Positions 17,323 to 26,026 of a stretch of DNA of 64,000 bases are shown here, in pieces (position 1 is the first letter of the stretch; each line of letters starts with the position of its first letter). Below the pieces are notes generated by a model, which was not told where the DNA came from, did no database searches, and saw only the letters and a program-made list of their open reading frames with translations. The position numbers and the translations under genes were made by a program. Source of the DNA: Bradyrhizobium archetypum (GTDB lineage: Bacteria; Pseudomonadota; Alphaproteobacteria; Rhizobiales; Xanthobacteraceae); NCBI RefSeq assembly GCF_013114835.1, contig NZ_JAAVLW010000005.1, positions 558,001 to 622,000 on the forward strand. Reading direction: 5' to 3'.

Positions 17323-19137
17323 ATGGCGCCGCCGCTGATCCAGTTGAAGGATATCAGCCTGACCTTTGGCGGCACGCCGCTATTGTCTGGCGTGGAACTG
17401 TCGGTGTCGTCGGGCGAGCGCGTCTGTCTGATCGGGCGCAACGGCTCGGGCAAATCGACGCTACTCAAGATCGCGGCAGGCCTTGTCGAGCCCGACGGCG
17501 GCAGCCGCTTTGTGCAGCCCGGCGCCACCATCCGCTATTTGCCGCAGGAGCCTGATTTTGGCGACCACAAGACCACGCTCGCCTATGTCGAGGCAGGCCT
17601 CGGCCCCGGCGACGATCACTATCAGGCGCGATACCTGGTCGAACAGCTCGGGCTTTCCGGCGATGAAGACCCCGCGCATATTTCGGGCGGCGAAGCCCGC
17701 CGCGCCGCGCTGGCGCGGGTGCTGGCACCCTCGCCCGACATCTTGCTGCTGGACGAGCCGACCAACCATCTCGACCTGCCGACCATCGAATGGCTTGAAG
17801 GCGAATTGCAGAGCCGCAAATGCGCGCTCGTCGTGATCAGCCACGATCGCCGCTTTCTCTCCAACCTGTCGCGCGCGACCGCCTGGCTCGATCGCGGCCA
17901 GATCAAGCAGATCGACCGCGGCTTTTCCGCGTTCGAAGCCTGGCGCGACGAGGTGCTGGCGGAAGAAGAGCGCGAACAGCACAAGCTCGACCGCAAGATC
18001 GTCAATGAGGAGCACTGGCTGCGTTACGGCGTCTCCGGGCGCCGCAAGCGCAACGTCAAGCGGCTCGGCAACCTGCATGCGCTGCGCGACCAGCGGCGCA
18101 ATTATCGTGGCGCGACCGGCAATGCCAATCTCGCCGCGGCAGAAGCCGAGAAATCCGGCCGGCTGGTGATCGAGGCGAAGAGCATCGGCAAGGCGTTTGG
18201 CGACCGCAAGATCGTGGAAAACTTTTCGATCCGCATCCAGCGCGGCGACCGGATCGGCATCGTCGGCCCGAACGGCGCCGGCAAGACCACACTGGTTCAT
18301 CTTTTGATCGGCACCGACCCGCCCGACTCCGGCACGATCCGGCTCGGCGCCAATATCGAGATGGCGACGCTCGACCAGCACCGCGAAAGCCTCGATCCGA
18401 AATCGACGCTCGCCGAAGCATTGACCGGTGGACGCGGCGACCATGTCATGGTCGGCGGCAAGCCAAAACACGTCATCGGCTACATGAAGGATTTTCTGTT
18501 CGCCGAGGTGCAGCGCGGCACGCCGCTGGAAGCGCTGTCCGGTGGCGAGCGCGGCCGGCTGATGCTGGCGCGTGCACTGGCAAAGCCGTCGAACCTTTTG
18601 GTGCTGGACGAGCCGACCAACGACCTCGATCTCGAGACGCTCGACGTGTTGGAAGAGATGCTCGGCGAGTATGAGGGCACGGTGATTCTGATCAGCCACG
18701 ACCGCGACTTCCTCGACCGCGTGGTGACGTCGGTGATCGTGCCCGAGGGCCAGGGGAAGTGGATCGAATATGCCGGCGGCTATACCGACATGCTGGCGCA
18801 GCGCGGCGAGGATCTGACGCGCGAGGCAGTCAAATCGGGGTTACCTGTCGAGGAAAAGAAAGAGGCGAAGGCGGTCACGCCTTCCGCCGCGCCGAAGCGC
18901 CGGCTGAGCTTCAACGAGAAGCATGCGCTGGAGACGCTGCCGAAGACGATCGCGAAACTGCATGCCGAGATTGCAAAGCAGCAGAAGTTGCTTGACGATC
19001 CCGACCTCTACGCCAAGGATCGCAAGAAATTCGACGCGGCCTCGGCCGCGATTGCAAAGGCGCAGGAAGAGCTTTCGGCTGCCGAAGACCGCTGGCTGGA
19101 GCTTGAGGTTTTGCGCGAAGAGATAGAGCAGGCTTAA
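17323..19137 (+). CDS. ABC-F ATPase, Uup type
   Basis: The 604-residue soluble protein has two ABC cassettes and no membrane segments. Cassette 1 has Walker A GRNGSGKST (38-46), signature SGGEARRAALARVL and Walker B LLLDEPTNHLD. Cassette 2 has GPNGAGKTT (315-323), LSGGERGRLMLARAL and LVLDEPTNDLD. An interdomain linker of basic helices and a C-terminal coiled coil (about 530-604, KLHAEIAKQQKLLDD) match Uup, which acts on ribosomes or branched DNA intermediates. Cassette 1 has HISGGE instead of LSGGE. Confidence 0.88.
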   Translation: MAPPLIQLKDISLTFGGTPLLSGVELSVSSGERVCLIGRNGSGKSTLLKIAAGLVEPDGGSRFVQPGATIRYLPQEPDFGDHKTTLAYVEAGLGPGDDHYQARYLVEQLGLSGDEDPAHISGGEARRAALARVLAPSPDILLLDEPTNHLDLPTIEWLEGELQSRKCALVVISHDRRFLSNLSRATAWLDRGQIKQIDRGFSAFEAWRDEVLAEEEREQHKLDRKIVNEEHWLRYGVSGRRKRNVKRLGNLHALRDQRRNYRGATGNANLAAAEAEKSGRLVIEAKSIGKAFGDRKIVENFSIRIQRGDRIGIVGPNGAGKTTLVHLLIGTDPPDSGTIRLGANIEMATLDQHRESLDPKSTLAEALTGGRGDHVMVGGKPKHVIGYMKDFLFAEVQRGTPLEALSGGERGRLMLARALAKPSNLLVLDEPTNDLDLETLDVLEEMLGEYEGTVILISHDRDFLDRVVTSVIVPEGQGKWIEYAGGYTDMLAQRGEDLTREAVKSGLPVEEKKEAKAVTPSAAPKRRLSFNEKHALETLPKTIAKLHAEIAKQQKLLDDPDLYAKDRKKFDAASAAIAKAQEELSAAEDRWLELEVLREEIEQA

Positions 19138-19166
19138 AGCGTAGGATTTCGAACAGAGAGAAGAGC

Positions 19167-20249
19167 ATGACAACGCCCCTCGCCGCAAAAATCGCCCGCG
19201 AATACGGCACACCCTGCGCCGTCATCGACATGGACCGCGTCGAGCGCAACATCGCGCGCGTCCAGGTGGCCTGCGATACCGCCGGCGTCGCCAATCGCCC
19301 GCACATCAAGACCCACAAGAGTCCCCTGCTGGCACAAATGCAGGTCGCGGCCGGCGCCAAGGGCATCACCTGCCAGAAGCTCGGCGAGGCCGAAGTGATG
19401 GCGGAAGCCGGCATCGACGACATCCTGATCAGCTACAACCTGATCGGCGAAGAGAAGATGGCCCGTCTCGCCGCGCTGCAGGCCAAGGCGAATATGACGG
19501 TAGCGGCCGACAACTCGACAGTGATCGCCGGTCTGCCGCAAGCGGCCGCAGCATCCGGGCGTACGCTCAACGTCGTGGTGGAATGCGATACGGGCCGCAA
19601 ACGCGCCGGTGTCGAGACGCCGGCTGAAGCCATTGCGCTGGCCCGCGAGATCGCAAGCTCCAAGGGGCTGCAGTTTGCAGGCTTCATGCTGTACCCGACC
19701 GAAACCGGCTGGGCCGAGGCACAGAAGTTCTTTGACGAGGCGCTGGCCGGCGTGCGCGCGCACGGCCTCGATGCGGCGATGGTTTCAACAGGCGGCTCGC
19801 CGAACCTGAAAAACCTCGGCAAGCTCAAAGGTGCGACCGAGCATCGGCCCGGCACCTACATCTACAACGACCGCATGCAGGTCGCCGCCGGCGTCGCCGA
19901 ATGGGACGATTGCGCGCTGAACATCTATTCCACGGTCGTCAGCCGCGCCGGCCCGGACCGCGGCATCCTCGACGCCGGCTCGAAGACGCTGACCTCCGAT
20001 CCCGGCGGCGGGCTCGACGGTTACGGGCTGATCCTGGAGCATCCGGAAGCCAGGATCGCGCGCTTTGCGGAGGAGCACGGCTTTCTCGACCTGACCCGCA
20101 GCAACACGCGGCCCAATGTGGGCGACGTCGTGCGGATCGTGCCTAATCACGTCTGCGTCGTCGTCAACATGATGGACGAGGTGGTGATGGTGCGTGGCGA
20201 GGAGATCATCGGCACGCTGCCGGTCGCGGCACGGGGGAAGTTGCGGTGA
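19167..20249 (+). CDS. D-serine dehydratase-like / D-threonine aldolase-like PLP enzyme
   Basis: The 360-residue fold-type III PLP enzyme (alanine-racemase-like barrel) acts on D-amino acids. RPHIKTHK near residue 45 carries the PLP lysine (K48). The C-terminal metal site reads PNHVC (H328, C330). D-threonine aldolases have His and Asp at this pair while eukaryote-type D-serine dehydratases have His and Cys, so the sequence favours the dehydratase-like branch or a beta-hydroxyaspartate-type relative. It is 30 bases downstream of the ABC-F gene. Confidence 0.82.
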   Translation: MTTPLAAKIAREYGTPCAVIDMDRVERNIARVQVACDTAGVANRPHIKTHKSPLLAQMQVAAGAKGITCQKLGEAEVMAEAGIDDILISYNLIGEEKMARLAALQAKANMTVAADNSTVIAGLPQAAAASGRTLNVVVECDTGRKRAGVETPAEAIALAREIASSKGLQFAGFMLYPTETGWAEAQKFFDEALAGVRAHGLDAAMVSTGGSPNLKNLGKLKGATEHRPGTYIYNDRMQVAAGVAEWDDCALNIYSTVVSRAGPDRGILDAGSKTLTSDPGGGLDGYGLILEHPEARIARFAEEHGFLDLTRSNTRPNVGDVVRIVPNHVCVVVNMMDEVVMVRGEEIIGTLPVAARGKLR

Positions 20250-20252
20250 GAT

Positions 20253-20333
20253 TGTAGGGTGGGCAAAGCGCAGCGTGCCCACCATCAAGAGCGAGCAAGT
20301 AGCGGTGGGCACGCTGCGCTTTGCCCACCTTAC
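20253..20333. repeat. Perfect 26-bp inverted repeat, family C copy 1
   Basis: The arm at 20258-20283 (GGTGGGCAAAGCGCAGCG...) is exactly complementary to 20304-20329, with a 20-base loop. The element begins 4 bases after the stop of the PLP-enzyme gene and may end its transcripts. A diverged copy is at 52161-52247, and a similar layout with a different core is at 30875-30962. Confidence 0.85.
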
Positions 20334-20362
20334 GATTTCTGCGGCAAGCGCCTGCATTTCAC

Positions 20363-20441
20363 CGTCATTGCGAGCGTAGCGAAGCAATCCATTTCACCGC
20401 TTGCGGAGAATGGATTGCTTCGGCGCTCCTCGCAATGACGG
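20363..20441. repeat. Intergenic palindromic repeat, family B copy 2
   Basis: GTCATTGCGAGCGTAGCGAAG at one end is mirrored by GCTCCTCGCAATGACGG at the other, with AGCAATCCAT / ATGGATTGCT inner arms. It sits directly at the 3' end of the BaiN-like gene, so it could act in termination for both converging genes. Confidence 0.8.
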
Positions 20442-20443
20442 GG

Positions 20444-21679
20444 TTAGAGTTTGCGCTCCAGCCACCTCAACGCCCCTCGTCCCGCAGCAGTCCCCGTTGC
20501 GAACGACGCCTGCAGGAGATAGCCGCCGGTCGGCGCTTCCCAGTCGAGCATTTCGCCAGCCGCGAACACGCCGGGCAAGCGGCGGAGCATAAGGGCATCG
20601 TCGAGTTCATCGAATGATATGCCGCCCGCCGTCGAAATCGCGCGCGCGATCGGCGCGATGCCGTTGAGCGTTATGGGCACCGCCTGGATCAATTGGGCCA
20701 GATCAGCAGGAGAAAGCCCAGCCAGCGACGTCCCGGATGCCTTGGCGGCCTCCTGCAACAGGCCGATTGCGACGGGCGAGAGATTTGCAGCCTTGCGGAG
20801 GAAGTTCGAGAAGGACTGCTTGCCCTTGGCAGCCGATAGTTTCGCCGTCAATTCTCCGACCGTCGCATCGGGACGCAAGGAGACGTTCAGTGTCGTCCGC
20901 CCATCGCGCAGCATCGCCTCGCGCAATTCGGCCGACAGCGCGTAGATCGCGCCGCCTTCGATGCCGGTGTGGGTGATGATGGCTTCACCGCGGACGCTGT
21001 GCTTGCCAAAAGTCAGCGCCACGCCCTTGAGCGGCTCGCCTTCAAAACGATCGCGAAAAATCTCCGACCAGGCAACCGTGAAACCGGAATTCGCCGGCCG
21101 CAGCGGCGAAATCTTCACGCCTCTTCCTGCAAGGATTTCTGTCCATGCGCCATCGGAGCCCAGCCGCGGCCAGCTTGCGCCGCCGAGCGCCAGCACGGTT
21201 GCGCGCGGTTCGACGACGCGCGCGCCGTCAGGCGTTTCGAACCGCAGACGGCCGGCTTCGTCCCAGCCGGTCCAGCGGTGACGCAGCGCCAGCTTTATGC
21301 CCTGCGAATCCAGCCGGCGCAGCCAGGCCCGCAGCAAGGGTGAGGCCTTGAAGACCTTCGGAAATACCCGGCCGCTGGAGCCGACAAACGTCTCCTGCCC
21401 CAGCGCTTCGCTCCAGTCGCGCAACGCCTGCGGCGGAAATGCTTCGATGGCGTTTTTCAGATGCGACTTTGCCTCGCGGTAGCGCGCGAGGAATGCCGGC
21501 AGCGGCTCGCTGTGCGTGAGGTTCAGCCCGCCGCGCCCGGCCATCAGGAATTTTCGGCCGCCCGACGGCATCGTGTCGTAGACCGTGACGGCGGCACCGC
21601 CACGCGCAAGGACTTCGGCCGCCATCAGGCCGGCGGGACCGGCGCCGATGATGGCGACGTGGGATAAAGTGGGGGACAT
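20444..21679 (-). CDS. BaiN/YhiN-like FAD-dependent oxidoreductase
   Basis: The 411-residue flavoprotein begins with a Rossmann dinucleotide loop, VAIIGAGPAGLMAAEVLARGG, then the family motif GRKFLMAGRGGLNLTHSEP and a C-terminal FAD segment GGISFDELDDALMLRRLPGVFAAGEMLDWEAPTGGYLLQ. It belongs to the HI0933-like group, related to the bile-acid reductase BaiN. The physiological substrate is unknown. It ends 3 bases from a family B repeat. Confidence 0.87.
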   Translation of the reverse strand: MSPTLSHVAIIGAGPAGLMAAEVLARGGAAVTVYDTMPSGGRKFLMAGRGGLNLTHSEPLPAFLARYREAKSHLKNAIEAFPPQALRDWSEALGQETFVGSSGRVFPKVFKASPLLRAWLRRLDSQGIKLALRHRWTGWDEAGRLRFETPDGARVVEPRATVLALGGASWPRLGSDGAWTEILAGRGVKISPLRPANSGFTVAWSEIFRDRFEGEPLKGVALTFGKHSVRGEAIITHTGIEGGAIYALSAELREAMLRDGRTTLNVSLRPDATVGELTAKLSAAKGKQSFSNFLRKAANLSPVAIGLLQEAAKASGTSLAGLSPADLAQLIQAVPITLNGIAPIARAISTAGGISFDELDDALMLRRLPGVFAAGEMLDWEAPTGGYLLQASFATGTAAGRGALRWLERKL

Positions 21680-21708
21680 GGGGCGAATGTCCGGTTGCCC
21701 AGGAGAAG

Positions 21709-21815
21709 GCCGTCGTTCCGGGATGGTTCGAAGGACCAGAGCTCAGGTGCGCAATTGCGCACCGGCGAATCTCGAGATTCCGGGTTCGATGCTTCGCATC
21801 GCCCCGGAACGACGA
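21709..21815. repeat. Intergenic palindromic repeat, family D copy 1
   Basis: Composite hairpins: GTCGTTCCGGGATGG...GCCCCGGAACGAC as outer arms, with TCCGGGTTCGATGCTTCGCA inside. Parts recur at 34601-34638 and 49316-49392. It lies between the BaiN-like gene and the SDR gene, both on the minus strand. Confidence 0.7.
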
Positions 21816-21820
21816 ATATC

Positions 21821-22738
21821 TTACAACTTAATCCCCGCCCGCGCCGCGGCCTGGGCGACGTACTTCTGCGTCTGCTCGAATGCGCCCTGCAGCGCTTTCG
21901 CCTTCGATACGTCGTCAATCTCAGCAAAATGCGCCGCGATCGCGTCCGGCGTCCAATCGGACGGGGCCAGGTTGATGCCCTCGGTCTCGATGATCTTGAT
22001 CACCGCGAATGAACCGGCGCCCGCGCCCATGATGGTGCGGGTCGGCGCGTCCTCGCTCAAGAGATATTCCACCGCCGGCGTGATCGCCTCGGGCTTCATT
22101 AAGGCCAGCGCCTGCGGCGGCAGCAGTTCTTCCGTCATGCGCGTCGCCGCCGTCGGCGAGATGGTGTTGACGCGGATGTTGTTCTTGCGGCCTTCTTCGG
22201 CCAGCACGTTCATCAGGCCAACCATGCCGGCTTTGGCGGCGCCATAATTGGCCTGGCCGAAATTGCCGAACAGGCCTGACGACGAGGTGGTCAGCACGAT
22301 GCGCCCATAGTTGCGCTCGCGCATGCCATCCCACACTGCCTTGCAGCAGTAGAATGTACCGACGAGATGGACATCGAGCACCTTGGCAAAATCGGCGACA
22401 TCCATTTTCCCGAACGACTTGTCGCGAAGAATGCCGGCATTGGCGCACAAGAGATCGACGCTGCCCCACTCTTTGGTAGCCCGCTCGACCATCGCCGTGA
22501 CCTGTCCAAACTTCGAGACGTCGGCGCCGTCGGCCATCGCGATGCCGCCCGCTTTTCGGATTTCCTCGACCACGGCTTCAGCCGGCGACAGCGAGCCGCC
22601 GGTGCCGTCGCGCGCGCCGCCGAAATCGTTGACCACCACCTTGGCGCCGCGGCTCGCCAGCCCCAGCGCATGAGCCCGTCCCAGACCATTGCCCGCGCCG
22701 GTGACGATTGCGACGCGTCCGTCAAACCTGATTGCCAT
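21821..22738 (-). CDS. Short-chain dehydrogenase, (3R)-hydroxyacyl-CoA dehydrogenase type
   Basis: The 305-residue NAD(P)-dependent SDR starts AIRFDGRVAIVTGAGNGLGRAHALGLA with the TGxxxGxG cofactor loop. It has the catalytic Ser-Tyr-Lys (TTSSSGLFGNFGQANYGAAKAG) and the NDFGG region seen in the dehydrogenase part of peroxisomal multifunctional enzyme type 2. It likely oxidises 3-hydroxyacyl-CoA. ATG 22738 is the natural start, since the longer frame reads through a palindromic repeat. It belongs with the MaoC hydratase and acyl-CoA ligase upstream. Confidence 0.85.
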   Translation of the reverse strand: MAIRFDGRVAIVTGAGNGLGRAHALGLASRGAKVVVNDFGGARDGTGGSLSPAEAVVEEIRKAGGIAMADGADVSKFGQVTAMVERATKEWGSVDLLCANAGILRDKSFGKMDVADFAKVLDVHLVGTFYCCKAVWDGMRERNYGRIVLTTSSSGLFGNFGQANYGAAKAGMVGLMNVLAEEGRKNNIRVNTISPTAATRMTEELLPPQALALMKPEAITPAVEYLLSEDAPTRTIMGAGAGSFAVIKIIETEGINLAPSDWTPDAIAAHFAEIDDVSKAKALQGAFEQTQKYVAQAAARAGIKL

Positions 22739-22759
22739 GAGCTGCGATTCCCGGATTCT

Positions 22760-22872
22760 CGTCATGCCCGGGGGCCTGCCCCCGACTTGATCGGGGGTGA
22801 CCCGGGCATCCATCAAAATTGAAGAGCTTTTTTGAGCAGTGATGGATGGCCGGGTCAAGCCCGCCATGATGG
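22760..22872. repeat. Intergenic palindromic repeat, family A-like
   Basis: GTCATGCCCGGGGGCC, ATCGGGGGTGACCCGGGCATCCATC and GATGGATGGCCGGGTCAAGC form several complementary arms. It occupies the whole gap between the MaoC and SDR genes of one operon, so it may attenuate or process that transcript. Confidence 0.65.
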
Positions 22873-22879
22873 GCTGAGG

Positions 22880-23359
22880 TCAACTGAAATAAATCAGCCC
22901 GATCCAGTCGGCGATCAGGGCGGGCTTTTCCTCGCCCTCGATCTCGACCGTGACATTAGTGCGCGAGAGCAGCTCTTTCGGCTTGCGCAGCTTGGCCTCG
23001 GCCAGCGTGAACCGGCCGCGGACCCGCGATCCGGCGCGGACCGGCGAGAGGAAGCGCAGCTTGTCAAAGCCGTAATTGACGCCCATCGAAGTGCCCTCGA
23101 TGACCGGCATCACCTCGTAGGACATGATGCTCAGCAGCGACATCGTCAGAAAGCCATGCGCAATGGTGCTGCCGAACGCGGTTTCCTTTTTCGCGCGTTC
23201 AGGATCGACATGGATGAACTGATGGTCCTCGATCACGTCGGCATAAATATTGATCCGCCGTTGGTCAATCAGGTGCCACGACGACACGCCGATTTCCTGG
23301 CCGACCATGTCCTGATAGGTCGACAACGAGACCGGCGGCTTCTTCCAGACTTCATTCAT
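22880..23359 (-). CDS. MaoC-family (R)-specific enoyl-CoA hydratase
   Basis: The 159-residue single hotdog-domain protein has the hydratase signature YADVIEDHQFIHVDPERAKKETAFGSTIAHGFLTMSLLS split over the catalytic pair (the D and H of DHQFIH). This is the NodN/MaoC group that hydrates trans-2-enoyl-CoA. Its first 8 bases overlap the end of the acyl-CoA ligase gene, indicating translational coupling. The start is ATG 23359. Confidence 0.85.
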   Translation of the reverse strand: MNEVWKKPPVSLSTYQDMVGQEIGVSSWHLIDQRRINIYADVIEDHQFIHVDPERAKKETAFGSTIAHGFLTMSLLSIMSYEVMPVIEGTSMGVNYGFDKLRFLSPVRAGSRVRGRFTLAEAKLRKPKELLSRTNVTVEIEGEEKPALIADWIGLIYFS

Positions 23360-25094
23360 TCGCTAGCTCTCCAGCCTCGGCGGTCCGCACCTTCTGCAGC
23401 TCCGGGAATTCTTCTTCGCGGAACTCGGCGCCGCGGAATGCATCGCTTCTGGCATTATCATGCTCGAGGCGGCGCAACTGGACGCGGCGGATCTTTCCGG
23501 AGATCGTCTTCGGCAGTTCCGTCACCAGTTCGATCTTGCGGATGCGCTTGAACGGCGCGAGCCTTGTGTGCAGGTGCTTGAAGATCGACAGCGCCGTCTC
23601 CGGCGAACGCTCGACGCCCGATGTCAGCAACACAAAGGCCTTGGGGATCGCGAGCCGGATCGGATCCGGGCTCGGGACGACGGCGGCTTCGGCGACCGAT
23701 TCATGTTCGAGCAAAACGCTTTCCAGTTCGAACGGGCTGATGCGGTAGTCGGAGGATTTAAAAACATCATCCGAACGGCCGACAAAGGTGAGATAGCCCT
23801 CGTCGTCGGCAAACACCACGTCGCCGGAGCGATAGAGATCGCCGTCGGCCCCGCTCAGCCTGCCGTCATCGCCCTGATAGCCCTGCATCAGGCCTGCCGG
23901 GCGGTCGGCGCCGAGGACGAGTGTCACCTCGCCCTCCCTGGTGACGTTGCCGTCATGATCTGTGATCTGCACGCGGTAGCCCGGCAGCGGACGGCCCATC
24001 GAACCGACCTTGACCTTCTGGCCCGGTGCATTGCCGGCCAGCGCGGCGGTTTCGGTCTGGCCGTAGCCGTCGCGGATGGTCAGGCCCCACGCCGCCTTCA
24101 CCTGGTCGATCACTTCCGGATTGAGCGGCTCGCCCGCGCCGCAGGCCTCGCGCAGGCTAACCTTGAAGTCAGCAAGCTTCTCCTGAATGAACAGCCGCCA
24201 CACCGTCGGCGGCGCGCACAGCGTAGTGACGCCGCAGCGGCCGATGGTTGCAAGCAGAGCTTTTGCGTCAAAGCGCGGCTGGTTGACTACGAAGACGGTG
24301 GCGCCTGCATTCCACGGCGCGAAGAAGCAGCTCCAGGCATGCTTGGCCCACCCCGGCGAAGAGATGTTCAGATGGATGTCGCCGGGCTGCAGGCCGAGCC
24401 AGAACATCGTCGAGAGGTGGCCTACCGGATAACTGCGCTGGCTGTGTCGCACCAGCTTCGGTTTGGCCGTGGTGCCCGAGGTAAAATAAAGCAGCATCGG
24501 GTCGTCGGCATTGGTAGGGCCATCCGGAGTAAACGTCTCGGAAGCGCTCGCCGCCTCCTCGAATGGGAGCCAGCCATCGTGCGTCGCCGTCGCGCCGACT
24601 ACGATGCGCACCAGATTGTCGGCACCTAAGCCGGCAAACTTTGCGACCTGATCTCCCGTTGCGACCACCGCCCTCGCCCTGCCGCGATCGAGCCGATCGC
24701 TTAACTCGTCCGGCGTGAGCAGCGTGGTGGCGGGGATCACGACGACGCCGAGCTTCATCGCCGCCAGCATGGTCTCCCATAGCGGCACGACATTGCCGAG
24801 CAGCAGCAATAGATGATCGCCGCGCTTCAGCCCCTGCGCGCGCAGGAAGTTGGCGACCTGGTTGGAGCGGCGCGACAGTGTGGCGAAGGAGAGTTTTGTT
24901 TCCCTGTCGCCGGGATCGACGATCCAGAGCGCGGTACGGTCCCGGCTTTGATGATTTTGCGCCAGTTCCGCATCGAACCAGTCGAGCGCCCAGTTGAACG
25001 GAACCGGATCGGGCCAGCGAAACCCCTTCACGGCCGCATCGTAGTCGGTTCGATGCTTGAGCAGAAAGGCGCGCGCTTCCCGGAAGGTCGTCAT
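23352..25094 (-). CDS. AMP-dependent acyl-CoA synthetase
   Basis: The 580-residue ANL-superfamily ligase activates a carboxylic acid to acyl-CoA through an acyl-adenylate. It shows the P-loop-like A3 motif YFTSGTTAKPKLV, the A5 motif DGYGQTE, the A7/A8 region YRSGDVVFADDEGYLTFVGR with SSDYRISPFELE, and catalytic lysine in PKTISGKIRR. ATG 25094 is preferred, as the frame upstream overlaps the mmsB end. The gene feeds the MaoC hydratase and SDR that follow. Medium-chain or branched acids are likely substrates, but this is inference. Confidence 0.88.
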   Translation of the reverse strand: MTTFREARAFLLKHRTDYDAAVKGFRWPDPVPFNWALDWFDAELAQNHQSRDRTALWIVDPGDRETKLSFATLSRRSNQVANFLRAQGLKRGDHLLLLLGNVVPLWETMLAAMKLGVVVIPATTLLTPDELSDRLDRGRARAVVATGDQVAKFAGLGADNLVRIVVGATATHDGWLPFEEAASASETFTPDGPTNADDPMLLYFTSGTTAKPKLVRHSQRSYPVGHLSTMFWLGLQPGDIHLNISSPGWAKHAWSCFFAPWNAGATVFVVNQPRFDAKALLATIGRCGVTTLCAPPTVWRLFIQEKLADFKVSLREACGAGEPLNPEVIDQVKAAWGLTIRDGYGQTETAALAGNAPGQKVKVGSMGRPLPGYRVQITDHDGNVTREGEVTLVLGADRPAGLMQGYQGDDGRLSGADGDLYRSGDVVFADDEGYLTFVGRSDDVFKSSDYRISPFELESVLLEHESVAEAAVVPSPDPIRLAIPKAFVLLTSGVERSPETALSIFKHLHTRLAPFKRIRKIELVTELPKTISGKIRRVQLRRLEHDNARSDAFRGAEFREEEFPELQKVRTAEAGELANE

Positions 25095-25104
25095 TGGGTC
25101 TCCG

Positions 25105-25992
25105 CTATTTTGCAGCAAGACCCCTAACGTGCTGGATAATCCCGGAAAAATCCACCCCGCCATGGCCGGCGGCATCAAAGGCCTTGTAGATCTCCTGCGC
25201 GTGCTTGCCGAGCGGCGTCACGGCTCCCGTCGCATTAGCGGCGTCCTGCGCCAGCGTCAGGTCCTTCACCATCAGATTGGAGGCGAAGCCGGGCTTATAG
25301 CCGTTGTTGGCAGGCGACGTCGGCACCGGGCCCGGTACGGGACAATAGGATGTCAACGCCCAGCACTGGCCCGACGAGGTCGACGCGACGTCGAACAGCG
25401 CCTGATGCGACAGTCCGAGCTTCTCGGCGAGCGCGAAGGCCTCACCGACCCCGATCATGGAAATGCCGAGGATCATGTTGTTGCAGATCTTGGCCGCCTG
25501 GCCTGCGCCCGCGCCGCCGCAATGGACGATTTTCTTGCCCATGTTCTCCAGCGCGGGCTTGGCCGCCGCAAAGGCTTTCTCCTCACCGCCACACATGAAG
25601 GTCAGCGTCGCGCCCTTGGCGCCACCGGTGCCGCCCGACACCGGCGCATCCACCGAGAGCATGCCATGCTTGCCGGCCAGCGCGTGCGCCTGCTTGGCGC
25701 TTTCGACGTCGATGGTCGAGCAATCGATGATCAGCGTGCCCTTGGTCATGACAGGAACAACTTCATTCCAGACCGACAGCACATGTTTGCCCGCCGGCAG
25801 CATGGTGACGACGACGTCGGCGCCCTTAACGGCAGCCACCGAACTTTCGGCAATCGCCGCGCCATCCGCCTTGGCCTGGTCGCGGGAGGCGGCGACCAGA
25901 TCGAACGCGGTGACCTTGTGGCCGGCCTTGACCAGGTTGGCCGCCATCGGCCCGCCCATATTGCCGAGGCCAATGAATGCGATATTTGCCAT
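25105..25992 (-). CDS. mmsB: 3-hydroxyisobutyrate dehydrogenase
   Basis: The 295-residue NAD-dependent beta-hydroxyacid dehydrogenase converts 3-hydroxyisobutyrate to methylmalonate semialdehyde in valine breakdown. It has the Rossmann motif FIGLGNMGGPMAANL (7-21), the substrate loop DAPVSGGTGGA and the catalytic lysine in GAGQAAKICNNM. It is last of the four valine genes, 34 bases downstream of the HIBYL-CoA hydrolase gene, and its stop lies 10 bases from the acyl-CoA ligase start, so all may be co-transcribed. Confidence 0.93.
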   Translation of the reverse strand: MANIAFIGLGNMGGPMAANLVKAGHKVTAFDLVAASRDQAKADGAAIAESSVAAVKGADVVVTMLPAGKHVLSVWNEVVPVMTKGTLIIDCSTIDVESAKQAHALAGKHGMLSVDAPVSGGTGGAKGATLTFMCGGEEKAFAAAKPALENMGKKIVHCGGAGAGQAAKICNNMILGISMIGVGEAFALAEKLGLSHQALFDVASTSSGQCWALTSYCPVPGPVPTSPANNGYKPGFASNLMVKDLTLAQDAANATGAVTPLGKHAQEIYKAFDAAGHGGVDFSGIIQHVRGLAAK

Positions 25993-26026
25993 CTCGAATC
26001 CTCCGCTTGCGATTGTTCTGTTCTGA

